Shown here one piece after another: positions 1-10,540 of a stretch of 64,000 nucleotides of DNA. The DNA is taken from the NCBI GenBank assembly GCA_963924555.1, contig OZ004592.1, forward strand, positions 1,860,001 to 1,924,000, given 5' to 3'. The DNA comes from Crambe crambe. Taxonomy: Eukaryota > Porifera > Demospongiae > Poecilosclerida > Crambeidae. The notes beneath the pieces were generated by a model, which did no database searches, was not told the origin of the DNA, and was given only the letters and a program-made list of their open reading frames with translations. A program made the position numbers and the translations under genes. Numbering within the stretch: position 1 is the stretch's first letter; the number at the start of each line of letters is the position of its first letter.

Positions 1-1490
1 CAGATGAATATACACCTGCCATTAACAGAAGGAGATTAGAATGTCTGTCTTGTGATCCAGCACTTGGATGGGTGCAGTACATTTTCCTAAAAATTCTCCC
101 GATAACGGTCCTATTTCTAACCCTCATGCTGTTTGATGTAAGTTTTACTTCAGGTCCCACCAATGCCTACATTTTCTACAGTCAGGTGATCACAGCAGCC
201 TTCCTCCACTACAGCACCACTATTGAAACAAAATCCCTTGACAATGCATATACCACACTATATGAAGTATGGAACTTGGATTTTCTGACTTCTTTCTTCC
301 ACCACTGCTTTCATATCGAGACCATCCATGCGATTGCACTGGAATACATCATAGCACTCTACCCCTTGGTTCTCATCATCCTTATCTATTTTGTAATTTC
401 CCTCCATAATAAAGGGGTCTGCCCCGTCGTTTGCATATGTCGACCGCTGTATTGGTGTGTGATAAAAATCAGAAGACACAGGAATCTGACACAGTTTACC
501 ATACACCGCCCTCTAGCAGCCTTCATGGTTCTCTCATACACCAAGTTTGTAAAGATATCGCTCATGCTGCTCAAAACCTCAGAACTGCACAACCAGGACG
601 GAAAGATGAGTAAAACAGTTGTAACACTACAAGGTACCGTGGAAGCATATAAGGGCATACATCTCCTTTATGTCGTTCTAGCTCTAGTAGTCCTGATTGG
701 AGTCGGTTTAGTTCTACCACTTCTCCTAGTCTTCTACCAATTCTGGTCCACATTGGATCGTCTAAGCTGCAGATGTTACAGAAAAAAAGGAGGAAGTTTG
801 AGGAGGTTTCTGAATTTGTTCTACAGCTGCTACAAAGACGGCACAGGACCCATGAAGAGAGATACACGTTATTTTGCTGGTCTTTATTTCATATTTCGCT
901 TCATCCTGGCTTTGCTGAACTTGAATCAAAACTGGCCATCTCACTATCTACAGCAGACCATTTTCTGTCTGGTAGTGATCCTTCTCTTCTCATTAGTCCA
1001 GCCATACAAAAAGAGCTACTTGAACACACTAGACGCAGTGATGTTCCTTGTGCTAGTAGGCATAAGCCTATTCAGCAACTACAACCTCAATTTGGAAGAA
1101 TCCACCAAAAAATACTCCAATGCAGTACTTGTGATGGAATACATACTGATCTTCCTCCCGTTATTTTATATATCCGCTTATCTTATTTACCGTCCTATTT
1201 CGAAGTTTTGGAAGGAGAATGTATCAAGCAGCAATGTGAAGTTCATACCTTCCAATGTTAGTAATTCTGGTGATACGATTGATGATACTGTGCAAAAATC
1301 AGCAGAAAATGAACATTCAAGGAATCTTTCCCAGACTGTGGCTAGGATTATTCCCATGAGGTGGGATAGCACTCAAACGCCAACGGAACACACTCACTTG
1401 TTCAGTACCAGTAAGGCCAGTGGAGATAGCATTCCAATGTCCGTGCTAAGTACTATCAACTCCAATGAAGATTCGCAAAGAAAGGAGTGA
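1..1490 (+). CDS. Multi-pass membrane protein, C-terminal exon (5' part outside window)
   Basis: The reading frame is already open at base 3 and runs to a TGA at 1488-1490, so this is the 3' part of a larger gene; no start is visible (the first in-frame candidate is a GTG, not an ATG). About seven hydrophobic segments of 18-25 residues can be seen, then a polar Ser/Thr-rich tail of about 100 residues, presumably cytosolic. The segment around 'YKDGT...RYFAGLYFIFR' resembles the C-terminal membrane module of large sponge and other invertebrate surface proteins; that family resemblance comes from memory. Function unknown. An AATAAA-type polyadenylation signal lies near 1645. Confidence 0.7.
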   Translation, partial: DEYTPAINRRRLECLSCDPALGWVQYIFLKILPITVLFLTLMLFDVSFTSGPTNAYIFYSQVITAAFLHYSTTIETKSLDNAYTTLYEVWNLDFLTSFFHHCFHIETIHAIALEYIIALYPLVLIILIYFVISLHNKGVCPVVCICRPLYWCVIKIRRHRNLTQFTIHRPLAAFMVLSYTKFVKISLMLLKTSELHNQDGKMSKTVVTLQGTVEAYKGIHLLYVVLALVVLIGVGLVLPLLLVFYQFWSTLDRLSCRCYRKKGGSLRRFLNLFYSCYKDGTGPMKRDTRYFAGLYFIFRFILALLNLNQNWPSHYLQQTIFCLVVILLFSLVQPYKKSYLNTLDAVMFLVLVGISLFSNYNLNLEESTKKYSNAVLVMEYILIFLPLFYISAYLIYRPISKFWKENVSSSNVKFIPSNVSNSGDTIDDTVQKSAENEHSRNLSQTVARIIPMRWDSTQTPTEHTHLFSTSKASGDSIPMSVLSTINSNEDSQRKE

Positions 1491-1667
1491 TGATGTTCTA
1501 TCAGTAAAAGTTGAACGTACATATGTACATTATGTCATGTGGTTATGCACATCATGCAATATACCAAGTGTGTTTTGTTTTTGTTATTCACTGTTTTGTT
1601 ATTCACTGAGAGTGTTGTTTTTTCAGAGAAAAAAGAACTGAATACAATAAAAGTATCGATAACTGCT

Positions 1668-1962
1668 ACAGTGACTGTTAACTGGAGTGTCCTTACTGCC
1701 ATCGAGTGACTGTTACACTAGAGTGTCCTTAGCAACTGTTACACTAGTGTCCTTACTGCCATTGCTATAGCAACTGTTACACTAGAGTGTCCTTACTGCC
1801 ATTGCTATAGCAACTGTTACACTAGAGTGTCCTTACTGCCATTGCTATAGCAACTGTTACACTAGAGTGTCTTTACTGCTATTGCTATAGCAACTGTTAC
1901 ACTGGAGTGTCCTTACTGCCATTGCTATAGCGACTGTTCCACTAGAGTGCCATTGCTATAGT
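1668..1962. repeat. 40-bp minisatellite, about 7 copies
   Basis: A unit of about 40 bp built on 'CTATAGCAACTGTTACACTA' followed by 'GAGTGTCCTTACTGCCATTG' is repeated head to tail with point changes and short deletions. It lies between the 3' end of the membrane-protein gene and the stop codon of the oppositely oriented NRBP-like gene, and so fills the convergent intergenic space. No coding potential seen. Confidence 0.9.
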
Positions 1963-1966
1963 GACA

Positions 1967-4900
1967 TTACACAAACCTCAAGTTAGGGTCGTCCTTTTTC
2001 TGAGGACTGTGAATGGCAAGGAGTCTTGCATCACCATAGTTGGGCAAGTCCAACATGATCTCCTCGAACAGCTTGTCCACGTCAAAGCTGGGGGCTTGGG
2101 AAGCCCTAAACAGGAGGGAAGGGAGGGGAGGGGAGAGGAGAGGAGGGATGGAAACGACATGTAAACTATACAATACCACAACAACAACGATAACAAAGAT
2201 AGAAAATGTACATGATTCATGTATTCAGTTACATTGTTGTACATACTAGTTGATTGGTGTTTGGCAAACCAAGTTTAGCAATGCCGAAGTCACATTAGTG
2301 TCCCAATTAGTGTCGGGATAGCCTAAATGCCACTGGCAGACTGTTGTGCTCCAATTAGCCCTTTAATTATAGCTATGATTGACTGAGATTGACTTAAAAT
2401 GGCACTTGTCAGTCCAGGAATTTTTGGACAAGCATACATGTAGAATCCAGACTGGAAGTCAAGCCAATACTTATAATACTATAGGCTCTTATATAATACT
2501 ATAGGCTCTTATATAATATTATAGGCTAATATCTTGTACGCATGTCCGTCATGGTTCAAAGGTCAAGGGCAATTGGTAATGTGCATGCGTGTCACTCATG
2601 GCAACATGCAAATTCAAAGCAAGGAAGGGTGGATCGAACCACTCCTCAAGTTTCTAGCTATGGACTATGAATCTTGACGCTCTAAGTGTCCAATATTACA
2701 AAAAGGTGAGGGGAGAAAGAATGAAAAAGAGAAATACGGTTCAAAGGTCAAATAGCTAAATAACCATACCCAACTACTCTATCCTTACTTCACTCCCCAT
2801 GAGAGCACTACTCTATTCCCCATATTGTAGCCCCCTTGTTTTGAGAGTAGTCAGAATGGAGAGAGTTCCACCATCCTTGACTACCAAGTGTATCAACTTG
2901 TACTTTTACTTTACTTGTATGGAATCATTTCCTTGCCAGTGTGGATCTCAGCTAAGATGGAATCAGGATCACTCTCTCTCCGTTGAGAAACGAGCTCGTC
3001 TATTCCTTCTTGGGTGGCCACCCGGTTGAGGACAAGTGCACTTAAGACAGTCAGGGGAAACACCTAGTGAGGGAAGAAGGAAGGGGAGGGAGGAAGGGGA
3101 GGGAGGGGAGGGGAGAAGGGGAGGAAGGAAGGGGATGGGGAGGGAAGGGAGGGGAGGGGAGGGGAGAAGGGGAGGAAGGAAGGGGAGGGAGGAAGGGAGG
3201 GAAGAGGAAGGGAGGGGAGGGAAGGGGAGGGAAGAAGGGGAGGGGAGGGAAGAACGGGAGGGGAGGGAAGAAGGGGACAGGTATCAAACCTATTCTCATG
3301 GGACTATGACCTCACCTCCTGGAGAATTCTGCTCTTCATAAGGGTGGAGGCAGATGACCTCTTGGAGGGATCTTCTTCTAAACATGAGGAGATGAATTCC
3401 TTGCGGCTTTGGGACAGGCTCTCCATTGCACGCTTGATGTGATCCTGGTTCACTTGAGTGTCCCCATTACCCAAGAGGTCAAGGTTCAACATCTGGAGAG
3501 GAGAGAAATCATCACAATAATGTTTGAAGCCACTACATGTACCTCTAGAGCACATATGCCAAAGGCATAGATATCGGCAGATGTCTGAACTCCCGTTATA
3601 GCATACTCAGGAGCAGCGTAGTGCAACTTCTTAGTTTCATGGTCTCCTATCTTTGTCTTCACATGTTCATGTATGGCATCAGGAGACACTGCAGTGGCCA
3701 TAGTTAGAACAATTTGATCAGCACTGAATTAAGTATTACTCAGCTATAACATACAGTCTATTCTCAAATTTGTAATACTAGGGCTTTACATAAGGGCTTT
3801 ATATAAAGGCAGAGACATAATGTGTCTAATAAGACCATCCCACCTCCCTATTATAGCATCTATTCCAAAATCCCTTAAGAAATCACCTTCCTATTATAGC
3901 ATCTATTCCAAATCACCTTCCTATTAACTGGCTCATAGAAAAAAAAAACACAACAAAACAACAACAAAGAAATACTGTGCCCAGTCTTCTCTGTCTAGCC
4001 TCACCTGAACCTATCTTTACCAGCCCATTGTGTTGGATGAAGATGGTGGCCAGTGACAAGTTCCCATGGACTATGTCATTCTTGTGTAAGTAGCTGCAGT
4101 TAATAATCACAGCAACAGAGCTTATGATAACCTTTAGGCAGCCTTAGTATTAGCCAGTGGCTAGTTGGCTCGCCTTGTGCCCATTTGGACACTAAAGTTA
4201 TAAAGAAAAAAACACAAAAAAAAAAACAGCCTGGCACTTGACATTTTTCGGCCAATATTGGCATGTCTGGTCATTATTTGTTTGTCAGGACACAAGTACT
4301 TGCCTAAATGTCAGGACAAACTATACTTTGTGGGGACATCATGTCCGGTCTATATCAATTTCTTATCATAAGCATAGCAGCAAGGGAAGAAGTGACTTGT
4401 ATGTCTGGGCATGAAGCCTTAACTATGCTAAAACAGCAGGGACTCCCCTTTCCAATTAAAGGAACCCTTGATAGGTAACATTAGAATAATGGATGAGAAT
4501 ATACATAATTATTGAACTGCAGCACTGTAATATTTTAGCCAACGAATGGCGCCCCAGAGGCTACATGTATGCAGCTTACTTGAGAGCAGACAGTATTTGC
4601 CGACACCACCTCCTCCACATCTATATGAATCAAGTAAGTATAGTATGAGCTGTTATACAATATTTATATATGATACGAACCTTCTCACTTAGAGTGTTCT
4701 TTGTCAGCTTTGCCTTCTTGAGGAACTGTAACAGTGAGCCTGAGGTCATGTGCTCTGTGATGAAAACCAGCTACAGATGGAGAAGGGAGGGAAGGGAAGG
4801 GAAGCAGAGAAAATAAATGGAATGGGGAAGAAAGGGAGAGGAAGGAAAATCCATGAAGTCAGGAGGACAAGGACTCAAAGGGCTTTGGCATTTAGAAGAT

Positions 4901-5506
4901 CTCTTTCTTTTTAAGGAAGGCTATGCACATTCATACAAGTTAGCATACATTACTCTTATGATACACAGAGCTTGACCTACCCTGTCCAAGCCATTAACTT
5001 TATCATGCCAGAATGCAATGAAATTGACGATATTAGTGTGCTTCACTTCAGTCAGTTTCTGGAGGATCTTTATAAGTCCCTCCTATGATATTGCAAACAA
5101 GTACATCAAAACCGTGTCAAAGAAACGATAAACAATGGGAGTCAAGAATACCTTGCTTCCTTTCATCAGCTTTCGATTTGAATAACTGACTTCATTCCAC
5201 ACCACTTCGACTCCTTCTTCAGTGTCCATTGCCAAATAAGCAGAGTCTATGCCTGATACATCTCTGGTTAGCTGATGTGGGTGGGCATTAATTAGAATAG
5301 TAAACACCTATCTTGTACTTGTACTGGAATACCTGAAGGTTGATTTTCTGCCACCTTCCGTTCTTAGCAGTCTCCAGTACTCTCTCTTCATCGTCGCTAT
5401 CCTCCGAAATTTCTTCCACGTCAGAGCACTTGGAACTGGTTTCCTTGTTGCCCCCTCCGGCCATGCCAGCTGTCGCCTTGGGGCTGCTATTCTTGGAAGC
5501 AATCAT
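1967..5506 (-). CDS. NRBP1: NRBP-type pseudokinase (nuclear receptor binding protein), ten exons
   Basis: Exons on the minus strand: 5333-5506 (ATG at 5506), 5152-5271, 4981-5082, 4681-4770, 4580-4620, 4005-4093, 3543-3688, 3316-3492, 2915-3063, 1967-2105 (TAA). An acidic N-terminus is followed by 'GRWQK' and the near-invariant NRBP segment 'GIDSAYLAMDTEEGVEVVWN', then a kinase-like fold. The catalytic loop HRD is replaced by HGN ('IVHGNL') and the DFG position reads 'KIGSG', as in known NRBPs, which are regarded as pseudokinase adaptors. The C-lobe 'APEY...DIYAFGICALE' and the post-kinase stretch 'ESDPDSILAEI' then 'DVDKLFEEI' also match. Vertebrate NRBP1 continues for well over 100 residues beyond this point; here a stop follows quickly and a minisatellite begins, so the C-terminus is short or its last exon is not recognised. 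Confidence 0.93.
2106..2914 (-). other. NRBP intron 9 (about 0.8 kb), no gene seen
   Basis: Lies between the two last NRBP exons. It contains a short AT-rich triplication of 'CTATAGGCTCTTATATAATA' near 2480-2530, a purine-rich stretch at 2110-2150, and a tRNA-T-arm-like motif near 2630-2650 judged not to be a tRNA. Nothing else was recognised. Confidence 0.7.
3066..3282. repeat. Purine-rich (GGGA/GGAAG) tract filling an NRBP intron
   Basis: Almost uninterrupted G/A on the plus strand, so C/T on the coding strand of NRBP. It occupies nearly the whole intron between the exons at 3316-3492 and 2915-3063 and abuts the 3' splice site. Open frames through it (Gly/Arg/Glu-rich or Pro/Leu-rich) are compositional artefacts. 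Confidence 0.95.
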
Positions 5507-5656
5507 CTTATAGCTTAGCTTTCACCTGCACTCCAATATGTAGCTACTTTACACCAGCAATGCAGCTGGTTTCGCACACCGTTTATAACAGTTGGTGGGC
5601 GGGGCCACACTTAATAATTAGAGGTAAATTTTTAATTTGGGTCATTAATAATTATC
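5507..5656. promoter_or_regulatory. Divergent intergenic region, NRBP-like (-) and unknown gene (+)
   Basis: Only 150 bp separate the two oppositely directed start codons. The spacing implies a shared bidirectional promoter. No TATA box or other named element could be assigned; the inference rests on geometry alone. Confidence 0.5.
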
Positions 5657-7345
5657 ATGGCTGAAGACAGAACAGTGAAGAGGCCATCTGCAGCTGATGA
5701 AAATGATGGCAGTAACAAGAAATTGAAGCTTGAAGAGCCACCTGAACCTAGAGATCCTGGGAAAAAAAATTAGTAACTAGCTAACTTTTAAGGAGCCATT
5801 GAAGTTATATAACTATGATCATGGGTTTCTCTTTGCAGCCGAGAGATTAAACGCACACTGAAGCAGCTAGCATCACTTGCTGCAAGGAAGGACATGAATG
5901 ACGAAGTGCTGGAGAGGATCAGAAGTCTTGTGAAGAGCCTGGTATCACTGGTAACCTCCACTGCTCCAAATGGAGAGACTGAAAACCCTCTCAAGCTCTT
6001 TCAAATACACCTGAAACATGCCCTCTTCAACTCCAAGGCCCTCAAAGGTATAGCTAGCTAAGTTTCAGATTTGAAACCCTAAGCACTAGCTATCACACAA
6101 GTAGATAGCTAGCTATAAGAATTACTGCAGGAATAAGAACTATTTTTGCTTGACATAAAGAATTGTATGAACTTACTGGACTAAAAGAAAAGTTACAGAG
6201 TAATACTAGAAACTATATGGTTGGACAGATATTATATACTTCTAGCTAAGTAACTACAGTGTCGTTCAAGTTAGCGAGGATCTACTATAATGGTATTCTT
6301 TTGCATGATTTATTATGCTCTATACTTTTATTTAAGATGGAGATAACATAAAGGATTTTCTGAATGGACTTGAGGACTGCTCTGCTATCAGGGACGATGG
6401 AGATGACTCAATTTATGTCTTCCTGGCCAACAATGCCACTGAACTCTGGTACAAGAGCTTGTAATATAGCTAGACTGTATCTTGCAGACCAACCTATACA
6501 GAGAGATCTGGCCCATAAGATTATATACTTCCATGGACATGACATGTAGATGCAGTCTCACTAAATTAGACCCCATCCATGCAGGTACCAATGGGACGAG
6601 AAACTGGGCCAGTGGAAATGGACACCAGAATCTGAGTTCTGGTTGTGGATGCCCTGTTCTACTAATGTGGTCAGTCCAGAATCTACACTGAAAGTCCAGT
6701 AACTACCCACCATTGCATCTGTGGGTAGATTGATAATCATAGCTGTATGTAGAAGAAAAAGACCAACGAGGCTAGGTGTATGGGTAATACTCGAGTGATA
6801 ATATTATCACTATTTAATAGCTGGAATTTGAAAAAGCAAAAGATAAGATTCCTATTGCTAGGTGGAAATGATCCCGTTTATACCCAACTGTTACTTCTCA
6901 TCAGGTGACGGCAGGAAAATGGGAAGGAGAAGTCCCAGCTCTCGAAAATGTCGAGATAATCAACTACTTGAATGCTGTTCGACCGGTTCCCAGTGACGAG
7001 CAGTACCTCCCTTCCTCGTATGATGTCCTCCAAATCTTACAGCAGGTTTTGGAGCTGAAAGACGAAGAGCTCGTGGAGGGAGTCAAGAAAATAGCAGCAG
7101 CTATGCTCAGTCTTGACTGTGTGCCTTTGAGGGATATAAGTTTGGTCAAGGAGGTGATCGAGATGTTGGAGAAGATGCAGTCGTGGGGGGTTAAGACAGA
7201 CTGCCAAGAATTTGATGGGGTTAAGAGTGGGTGTGGAGATGATGGTAGTAGTGCAAAGTGTGATGTTGTGCAAAGTGAAGAGGGTGGGGGAGGGACTGGT
7301 GATAACAGAGAGAGGGAGAGGGATGATTACTTAGAAGACAATTAA
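5657..7345 (+). CDS. Unidentified nuclear-looking protein, five exons, about 320 aa
   Basis: Proposed exons: 5657-5772, 5839-6047, 6337-6448, 6585-6669, 6905-7345; all junctions use GT-AG and keep one frame. The N-terminus has a bipartite nuclear-localisation-like segment (KR...KKLK, about residues 8-25), then a predicted helical block ('REIKRTLKQLASLAARKD'), a Trp/Tyr-rich block (exon 4, 'YQWDEKLGQWKWTPE'), a second helical block in the last exon, and an acidic, Gly- and Arg-rich tail. I do not recognise the family. A decayed copy of the last intron and exon lies at about 10955-11500, which shows the locus has been duplicated. Exon-4 donor choice (6669) is the least certain boundary; it was chosen because it alone joins the last exon without a stop. 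Confidence 0.65.
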
Positions 7346-7434
7346 CACTCATCCCACATTAAATTTTATTTTTATTTTTTAGCATTCACATAGCTAGCTA
7401 TAGTTTATACTACAGATGTATGAAAAAACAAATG

Positions 7435-7660
7435 TCAGTGGTTAAGAATTATTAAAATTGCCTGGCAAAAGGACTTTTCTCCTTGGCATTGAGCTATGGT
7501 GCGAATGACGGCCTCAAGCAGCTGTTTCAGAGTTGCTTCTTTGGGGACAGTGATGTATATACTCTCCCAACATTGGATTGAAGCGGTGATCAGATGCTGG
7601 TGGCCACACACCCAGCCTAGATTTTGGTGCAGATAATATGGCATGTGATACCAAGGTGTA
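7435..7660 (-). pseudogene. Decayed copy of the last exon of the patatin-like gene
   Basis: The minus strand encodes 'EATLKQLLEAVIRTIAQCQ', nearly the same as the end of the intact patatin-like gene at 11644-11862. Flanking residues are scrambled by small insertions and deletions: the 'HRFNPLLGEY' stretch becomes a degenerate HLITASIQCWESIYI-like reading, and the C-terminus differs. No upstream patatin exons accompany it. It lies just after the unidentified 5.7-kb gene, in the same relative position as the intact exon has to the decayed gene copy at 11.1-11.5 kb. Confidence 0.8.
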
Positions 7661-7812
7661 TTTGAAGGGGTAGCAACCACACCCCCATTATCATCATCAA
7701 AAATATAACAGGATAGATAGCTCTACATATAGAAAAATAACACATGTGGTGACCAATAGCCAATTTATAGCTAGTTACTTAGAGAATGTTCTTAATCTTT
7801 CTATTTCCTTTC

Positions 7813-9405
7813 TCATCTCTTCAATTTTCTCGTCTGACATCTTTTGGTGTTCTTCTGACCTCCTACGGTGGTCATCAAATTTCCTACGTTCCTCTTCAAG
7901 AGCTCGATCTTTTCTTCTTGTACTCGTCTGGCTACCTCGTGAGCATTCTTTTCCTTCTCTTGTGCTAGTTCTTTCTCTTTTACTGCCAATTCTTTCTCTT
8001 TTACTGCCAATTCTTTGTCTTTTACTGCCAATTCTTTGTCTTTATCACTTTGTACACTGTTTAGGCGTAACTGGAGTTCCAATTTGATTTTCTCCTGATT
8101 GTGATATTCTTCTTTCAATTTGAATATTTCTCTCTCTTTCTCTAACTCTGCTTTGCTGAGCTGGGTTCTAGCATTTGCTAGGTTGATCTGTGCCTCCTTT
8201 TCTTTTGATTCAACATCTTCAAGTTTCTTTTGAAGCTGTTCTAACTGCTCCTTGTAGGACTCGTGTATATTCTTAATTTTCTCTTTATTTTCTGCTTCTT
8301 TTTCTGCTTCCTTCTTCGCAGCTTCTTCACATCTAGCCTTTAGAGCTTCTATTAATTTTTCTGTCTCTGCTCCTTCTCTCTTCAATGTGCTGATAAACTT
8401 ATCTTTTTCATCACGTTCTTTTTCTAGTTCATTTATAAGGTCATCTTTTTCATTCACTTTCAACCCCTGTTGTTTGAGTTTTTCAGTACTCTCGGCCAAT
8501 TCTTTCTTTAATACTATGATTCTTTGATTTTGGTCACTTAATTCGGAAGCTTGTCGCTGATTTTGGGACTTCAAGTACTTGATTTCAGTGTTAAGTGCTA
8601 GAGTATTTGAATCACCCAAAGATATAAAGTGATGGGAAACTTCAGGATTACTTGAAACCCTCTCTATTGGTTTTTGTGTAGGCCTATCTTGCTCTACAGT
8701 ATCACTTTCAGTTGATGGATAAGGAATAGTATCATACCCGGGCATTGCTTGACTTGAGGAAGTGCCTGTGTGTGAGGTGGGGAGAGCATGTGAAAGATTT
8801 GGCATTGTCACGATAGACCTAGACCGACCAGAGGATACTAGTTCTGATCTCACTTCAGTGGAACTATCAGTTCGTTCTGCATGCTGATCATCAAATGCAG
8901 AAATGTCTTCTTCTTCTATTTGATCTTCAAAGATCTCAGCAAGCCCCGAGTCTTGATTGGATAACAGATCACTATCAGAATGCCTGCGACCATGCCCTAT
9001 GGGTAGTGAAGGCTTTCTTTTGCATTTCGTTCGTGTGACTCCTCTTGCAAGTGTACCAGAGCTCTCTTCTTCCTTATTAAGTGCTATTTCCACTTCATTT
9101 TTGATATCTTTGAGCTCTGCAAATTCATTCAAAATTGATAATAAAACATCACACCAGTTTTGGTCGAATTCGATCCTCGCCAGAATGCAGTTCAAAAGGG
9201 CTGTAGCTCTCTCAAAAGATGGCTGATTTGAAGTTGCGGAATTAAAGTCTTGGTTGGATATCAATTCCTCTCCAAAAGACTTAGCTGCTAACTGTGGAAG
9301 AACTTGCTGAAAGTTTAGCACCAATGGATAAAAATGTCCACGGATTACTTTGTACTTCAGTGTGTTGACACCACCCACTCTTTTATTGAGATCTCGACTT
9401 GCCAT
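7813..9405 (-). CDS. Intronless coiled-coil protein with possible CARD-like N-terminus, 530 aa
   Basis: A single uninterrupted frame from ATG at 9405 to a stop at 7813. Residues about 1-110 are globular and helical, with the spacing of hydrophobics and the 'ATALLNCILARIEFDQNW' motif reminiscent of a CARD or other death-fold domain (resemblance only). Residues about 110-265 are Ser/Thr/Asp-rich and probably disordered. Residues about 270-525 form a long Glu/Lys/Gln-rich coiled coil with heptad periodicity, including a tandem seven-residue repeat (KELAVKE/D, about four copies). A death-fold plus coiled-coil layout recalls CARD9/BCL10-type scaffolds, but this could be any coiled-coil protein. 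Confidence 0.75.
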   Translation of the reverse strand: MASRDLNKRVGGVNTLKYKVIRGHFYPLVLNFQQVLPQLAAKSFGEELISNQDFNSATSNQPSFERATALLNCILARIEFDQNWCDVLLSILNEFAELKDIKNEVEIALNKEEESSGTLARGVTRTKCKRKPSLPIGHGRRHSDSDLLSNQDSGLAEIFEDQIEEEDISAFDDQHAERTDSSTEVRSELVSSGRSRSIVTMPNLSHALPTSHTGTSSSQAMPGYDTIPYPSTESDTVEQDRPTQKPIERVSSNPEVSHHFISLGDSNTLALNTEIKYLKSQNQRQASELSDQNQRIIVLKKELAESTEKLKQQGLKVNEKDDLINELEKERDEKDKFISTLKREGAETEKLIEALKARCEEAAKKEAEKEAENKEKIKNIHESYKEQLEQLQKKLEDVESKEKEAQINLANARTQLSKAELEKEREIFKLKEEYHNQEKIKLELQLRLNSVQSDKDKELAVKDKELAVKEKELAVKEKELAQEKEKNAHEVARRVQEEKIELLKRNVGNLMTTVGGQKNTKRCQTRKLKR

Positions 9406-9433
9406 CTTGTCAATTGTTGAAGGGGCGCGCTCA

Positions 9434-9462
9434 GGGGGGGGGGGGGGGGGGGGGGGGGGGGG
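9434..9462 (+). repeat. Poly(G) run (29 G)
   Basis: An uninterrupted G homopolymer about 30 bp upstream of the start codon of the coiled-coil gene, so C on its coding strand. Its length in the genome is uncertain because such runs are error-prone in sequencing. Similar runs occur at 42980-42994, 45724-45738 and 59770-59802. Confidence 0.9.
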
Positions 9463-9716
9463 TCGGACAAGCTTTTCGCGAAATTGGCTCGCAAAGTTTG
9501 CAAGAATAGACGCGCAGTAAAGAATGGTTGGAATGTAATTCTACACCATTCTAATTTAATTCTAATTAATCCTGGTACATGGTGTCCATGGTGGCTACGC
9601 CAGACTAGGGGCGCGCGATACTGATTATCTCTAATTAGTCCACACCGAGTAATGCGCATGCTCGAACTATGATTTTAATTATTATCTATGAAGTAACTGA
9701 GCTGGCAGGATTATCA

Positions 9717-10470
9717 TGTACTGCCTCCAGTAAGCTTCAGCATCACTTTCGGTTGTTTCCTCACATCCTCAAGAATCACATTATCCCTTGGATTGTGGGA
9801 AGCACCACAGTCGAAGAAGACTGCCTTGCCTCCACGCTGGAGGCCATAGCCCAGCTCCCACCTGCCAACAAGGACACCCTTGCCTTCATCATCCTCCATC
9901 TTCAGCGAGTGGCATCTGTGACTCCAACAAAATGCCACTCCGCCAACATCTTTACTTTAGCCCTGCATTGGAGACATCAAATAAATAAAGGGATGACAGA
10001 AAGAAAGGGATGACTCATAGAGGATGCCTTTCTTTTGGAATTCATTATGGAGTTATTCCTTTGAGATTTTTAAATTGATTCTATTAGCCTTGTTTTCATG
10101 GTGTATTCCACCCACAAGTCCATATTTAGAGGTACATTTAGAACAGATGAACTCTTACCAGATGCCTTGACAAAGACAGGTAGCATCCTACATGTAAGGA
10201 TGTGTGTTCGCAGGGACTTGAGGAAGCTGGACCTTATCCAGTCTAGGATTCCCTTTAGCCTTCAACACATGCTCCTTCACCTCTTGCTCGCGCTAGAAAG
10301 ATCACCACCTTATTTTTTGCAAGCTATTGTAATTTAGACTTACCCGGGGACCCTGTAGAGGCCCACTGTGGCCAATCCATGCTTCTCAATCAGTGAATAT
10401 TGAGAGCAGGCACACGTGGAATGGAATGGGGACAGTAGGAAGCCAAGTCAAACTACATCATGTAATAATG
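9717..10470 (-). pseudogene. RhoGAP (RACGAP1-like) remnant with an inverted segment
   Basis: Three minus-strand pieces match consecutive parts of a MgcRacGAP-type GAP domain: about 10344-10440 ('IEKHGLATVGLYRVPG', the arginine-finger region, ending at a GTAAGT donor), about 10205-10292 ('EQEVKEHVLKAKGNPRLDKV'), and 9717-9779 ('LEDVRKQPKVMLKL'). The part that belongs between the second and third, containing 'LPPANKDTLAFIILHLQRVA', is encoded on the plus strand at about 9803-9957, i.e. inverted. The join between the first two pieces also appears out of frame. No upstream coiled-coil or C1 part was found. In RhoGAPs this domain stimulates GTP hydrolysis by Rho/Rac; with the inversion no intact domain can be made. 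Confidence 0.6.
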
Positions 10471-10540
10471 ATAAATGAAACTGATTGCCTGTATCTATCC
10501 CCTAATAGACACTTCTTTACTTACACTTTGTTTTTTCTTT

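Noticed and set aside
2625..2700. tRNA-like T-arm motif (minus strand GGTTCGATCC)
   Set aside because: The T-loop consensus is present, but the T stem is imperfect and no matching acceptor stem, D-arm or anticodon stem could be folded in the right spacing. At most a tRNA-derived remnant.
3036..3341. Gly/Arg/Glu-rich and Pro/Leu-rich open frames
   Set aside because: They arise from the purine tract in an NRBP intron; no codon structure or homology.
9669..10013. 114-aa plus-strand ORF as a stand-alone RhoGAP gene
   Set aside because: Only its middle part is RhoGAP-like; the neighbouring GAP pieces are on the opposite strand, so it is better read as an inverted fragment.
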